Assembly (NCBI GenBank): GCA_910584795.1
Contig: CAJUBZ010000013.1
Span: forward strand, 10,522-74,521
From: an uncultured Eubacterium sp.
GTDB taxonomy: Bacteria > Bacillota > Clostridia > Lachnospirales > Lachnospiraceae
Length of the DNA: 64,000 nt
Reading direction: 5' to 3'
The translations under genes and the position numbers were made by a program. How positions within the stretch are numbered: position 1 is the first letter of the stretch; the number at the start of each line of letters is the position of its first letter. Positions 63,390 through 64,000 of this stretch are shown in pieces. The notes under the pieces were generated by a model that searched no databases, was not told where the DNA came from, and was given only the letters and a program-made list of their open reading frames with translations.

Positions 63390-63664
63390 TATCCTGCTGA
63401 AACAATACAGAGGGAATACCTTCATCTTATTACTTGAACATTTATTAAAAAGAAAACATAGAATTAATATCTCAAGTAATTCAAGTTCCAGTATTCTCTC
63501 TGTATTCTCTTCTGGCAGTGAAATGTCTCTGCCCCTACGAACCGATATATATTTTGCATTTGTTAATCATGTCGGCAGCTTTTTATTTTCTTTGTATGGA
63601 TTTATGGTGCTTTCATAACCTACTCCATTATCTTTTACCACCATGCAGTTAATCCTAATATATC
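63390..63664 (-). pseudogene. Possible remnant of a histidine kinase
   Basis: On the minus strand the conceptual translation near 63650-63600 reads VVKDNGVGYE, like the G1 box of a HATPase domain, and is followed by a stop about 17 codons later. The rest of the frame is degraded. Only this short match supports the call. Confidence 0.25.
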
Positions 63665-63665
63665 A

Positions 63666-63929
63666 ATTACACGTATATTTATATAAAAATAAATAAATTA
63701 TATGTAAATTTGCCGGATTTCCAGAAAGTGTAGAAGAAGATTACACGTAGATTCGTCAAAAAATGAATTTTTACGTGTAAAATTTTTAGGATTTCAATAG
63801 AGTACTCATTAATATTACACGTAGATTTATTGAAAAAGGATTTTATACGTGTAATATTCTTGGGATTTCCCCAAAAAGCAGATAAATATTACACGTAAAT
63901 ATATGAAAAATTGAATTAGTATGTGTAAT
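63666..63929. repeat. Array of four interrupted palindromes with exact 74-bp period
   Basis: ATTACACGTA occurs at 63666, 63740, 63814 and 63888, each 74 bp after the last. Each is followed about 32 bp later by a matching inverse arm (TACGTGTAAT in unit three). GGATTTC recurs at 63715, 63789 and 63863, also 74 bp apart. Unit four's right arm, TATGTGTAAT, keeps pairing through a G-U pair if read as plus-strand RNA. The sequence between the conserved parts varies. Confidence 0.85.
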
Positions 63930-64000
63930 TGTTTTTTTGGCTGGGGTTCTGTGAACATCAGAGCACGATGAATGGAAACATGCCGCTGAGGGATTTATTG

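Larger units (their letters stand above)
63381..64000. other. 620-bp region without an intact gene
   Basis: Plus-strand frames here have no ribosome site and look random. The region holds a possible kinase remnant on the minus strand and the 74-bp palindrome array; 63930-64000 shows nothing recognisable before the window ends. Confidence 0.7.

Noticed and set aside
63385..63618. 77-aa plus-strand ORF after the sortase
   Set aside because: It lacks a ribosome binding site and its serine- and hydrophobic-rich composition looks like random translation of AT-rich DNA.
63666..63929. CRISPR array at the end of the window
   Set aside because: The 74-bp periodicity is suggestive, but only short palindrome arms and GGATTTC are conserved, the region between them varies inside what would be the repeat, and no cas gene is near.

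Overview
The window looks like a chromosomal segment of an anaerobic, spore-forming, AT-rich Firmicute, most likely a gut Lachnospiraceae. The signs are spore genes (gpr, spoIIP), an anaerobic ribonucleotide reductase activase (nrdG), the gene order comEC-holA-rpsT-gpr-spoIIP, AGGAGG-type ribosome binding sites and sigma-A promoters. No rRNA, tRNA, CRISPR array, insertion sequence or prophage was recognised.

Layout. 1-3836: phosphate module, a Na/Pi symporter with a PhoU-like tail followed by a PhoB/PhoR-type two-component pair, with PhoP-box-like repeats upstream. 3932-11811: small DMT transporter, comEA lipoprotein, a second two-component pair plus a GerMN lipoprotein, comEC, a 39-codon ORF and holA. 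12039-14722: rpsT (minus strand), gpr and spoIIP. 14904-18477: an accessory pair of secreted proteins, a subtilisin fused to a phospholipase C-like domain and an internalin-like LRR protein. 18563-20792 (minus): malic enzyme, nrdG, dut. 20821-20993: tandem repeat plus long palindrome. 21163-26075: rho, rpmE, yqhQ-like gene, prmC, prfA. 26269-32965: CpsB/CpsC/CpsD tyrosine-phosphoregulation genes followed not by glycosyltransferases but by a nucleotidyltransferase, an HPr-kinase-like ATPase, a PqqD-like protein, an S26-type peptidase and an ABC exporter. 33056-36927: a small coiled-coil gene, glmM, vanZ-like, hisC, mntP. 37363-63380: a single 23.8-kb gene for a 7,931-residue surface protein, an orphan extracellular solute-binding protein and a class B sortase. 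63381-64000: no intact gene; possible decayed kinase fragment and a 74-bp-period array of interrupted palindromes.

How the genes work together. The first block fits phosphate sensing and uptake with autoregulation. comEA and comEC form a DNA-uptake pair split by a regulatory trio that resembles MtrA-MtrB-LpqB of Actinobacteria. rho to prfA is a transcription/translation housekeeping block. The Cps block plus PqqD/HprK/peptidase/ABC set is the best candidate for an unexplained multi-gene system, probably making or exporting a modified peptide or envelope polymer; no precursor gene is visible. The giant protein has a signal peptide, about 5,000 residues of unrecognised extracellular sequence, about sixteen SdrD/Cna-B-like units and a C-terminal anchor with a QTG motif; the sortase two genes downstream is its obvious candidate partner.
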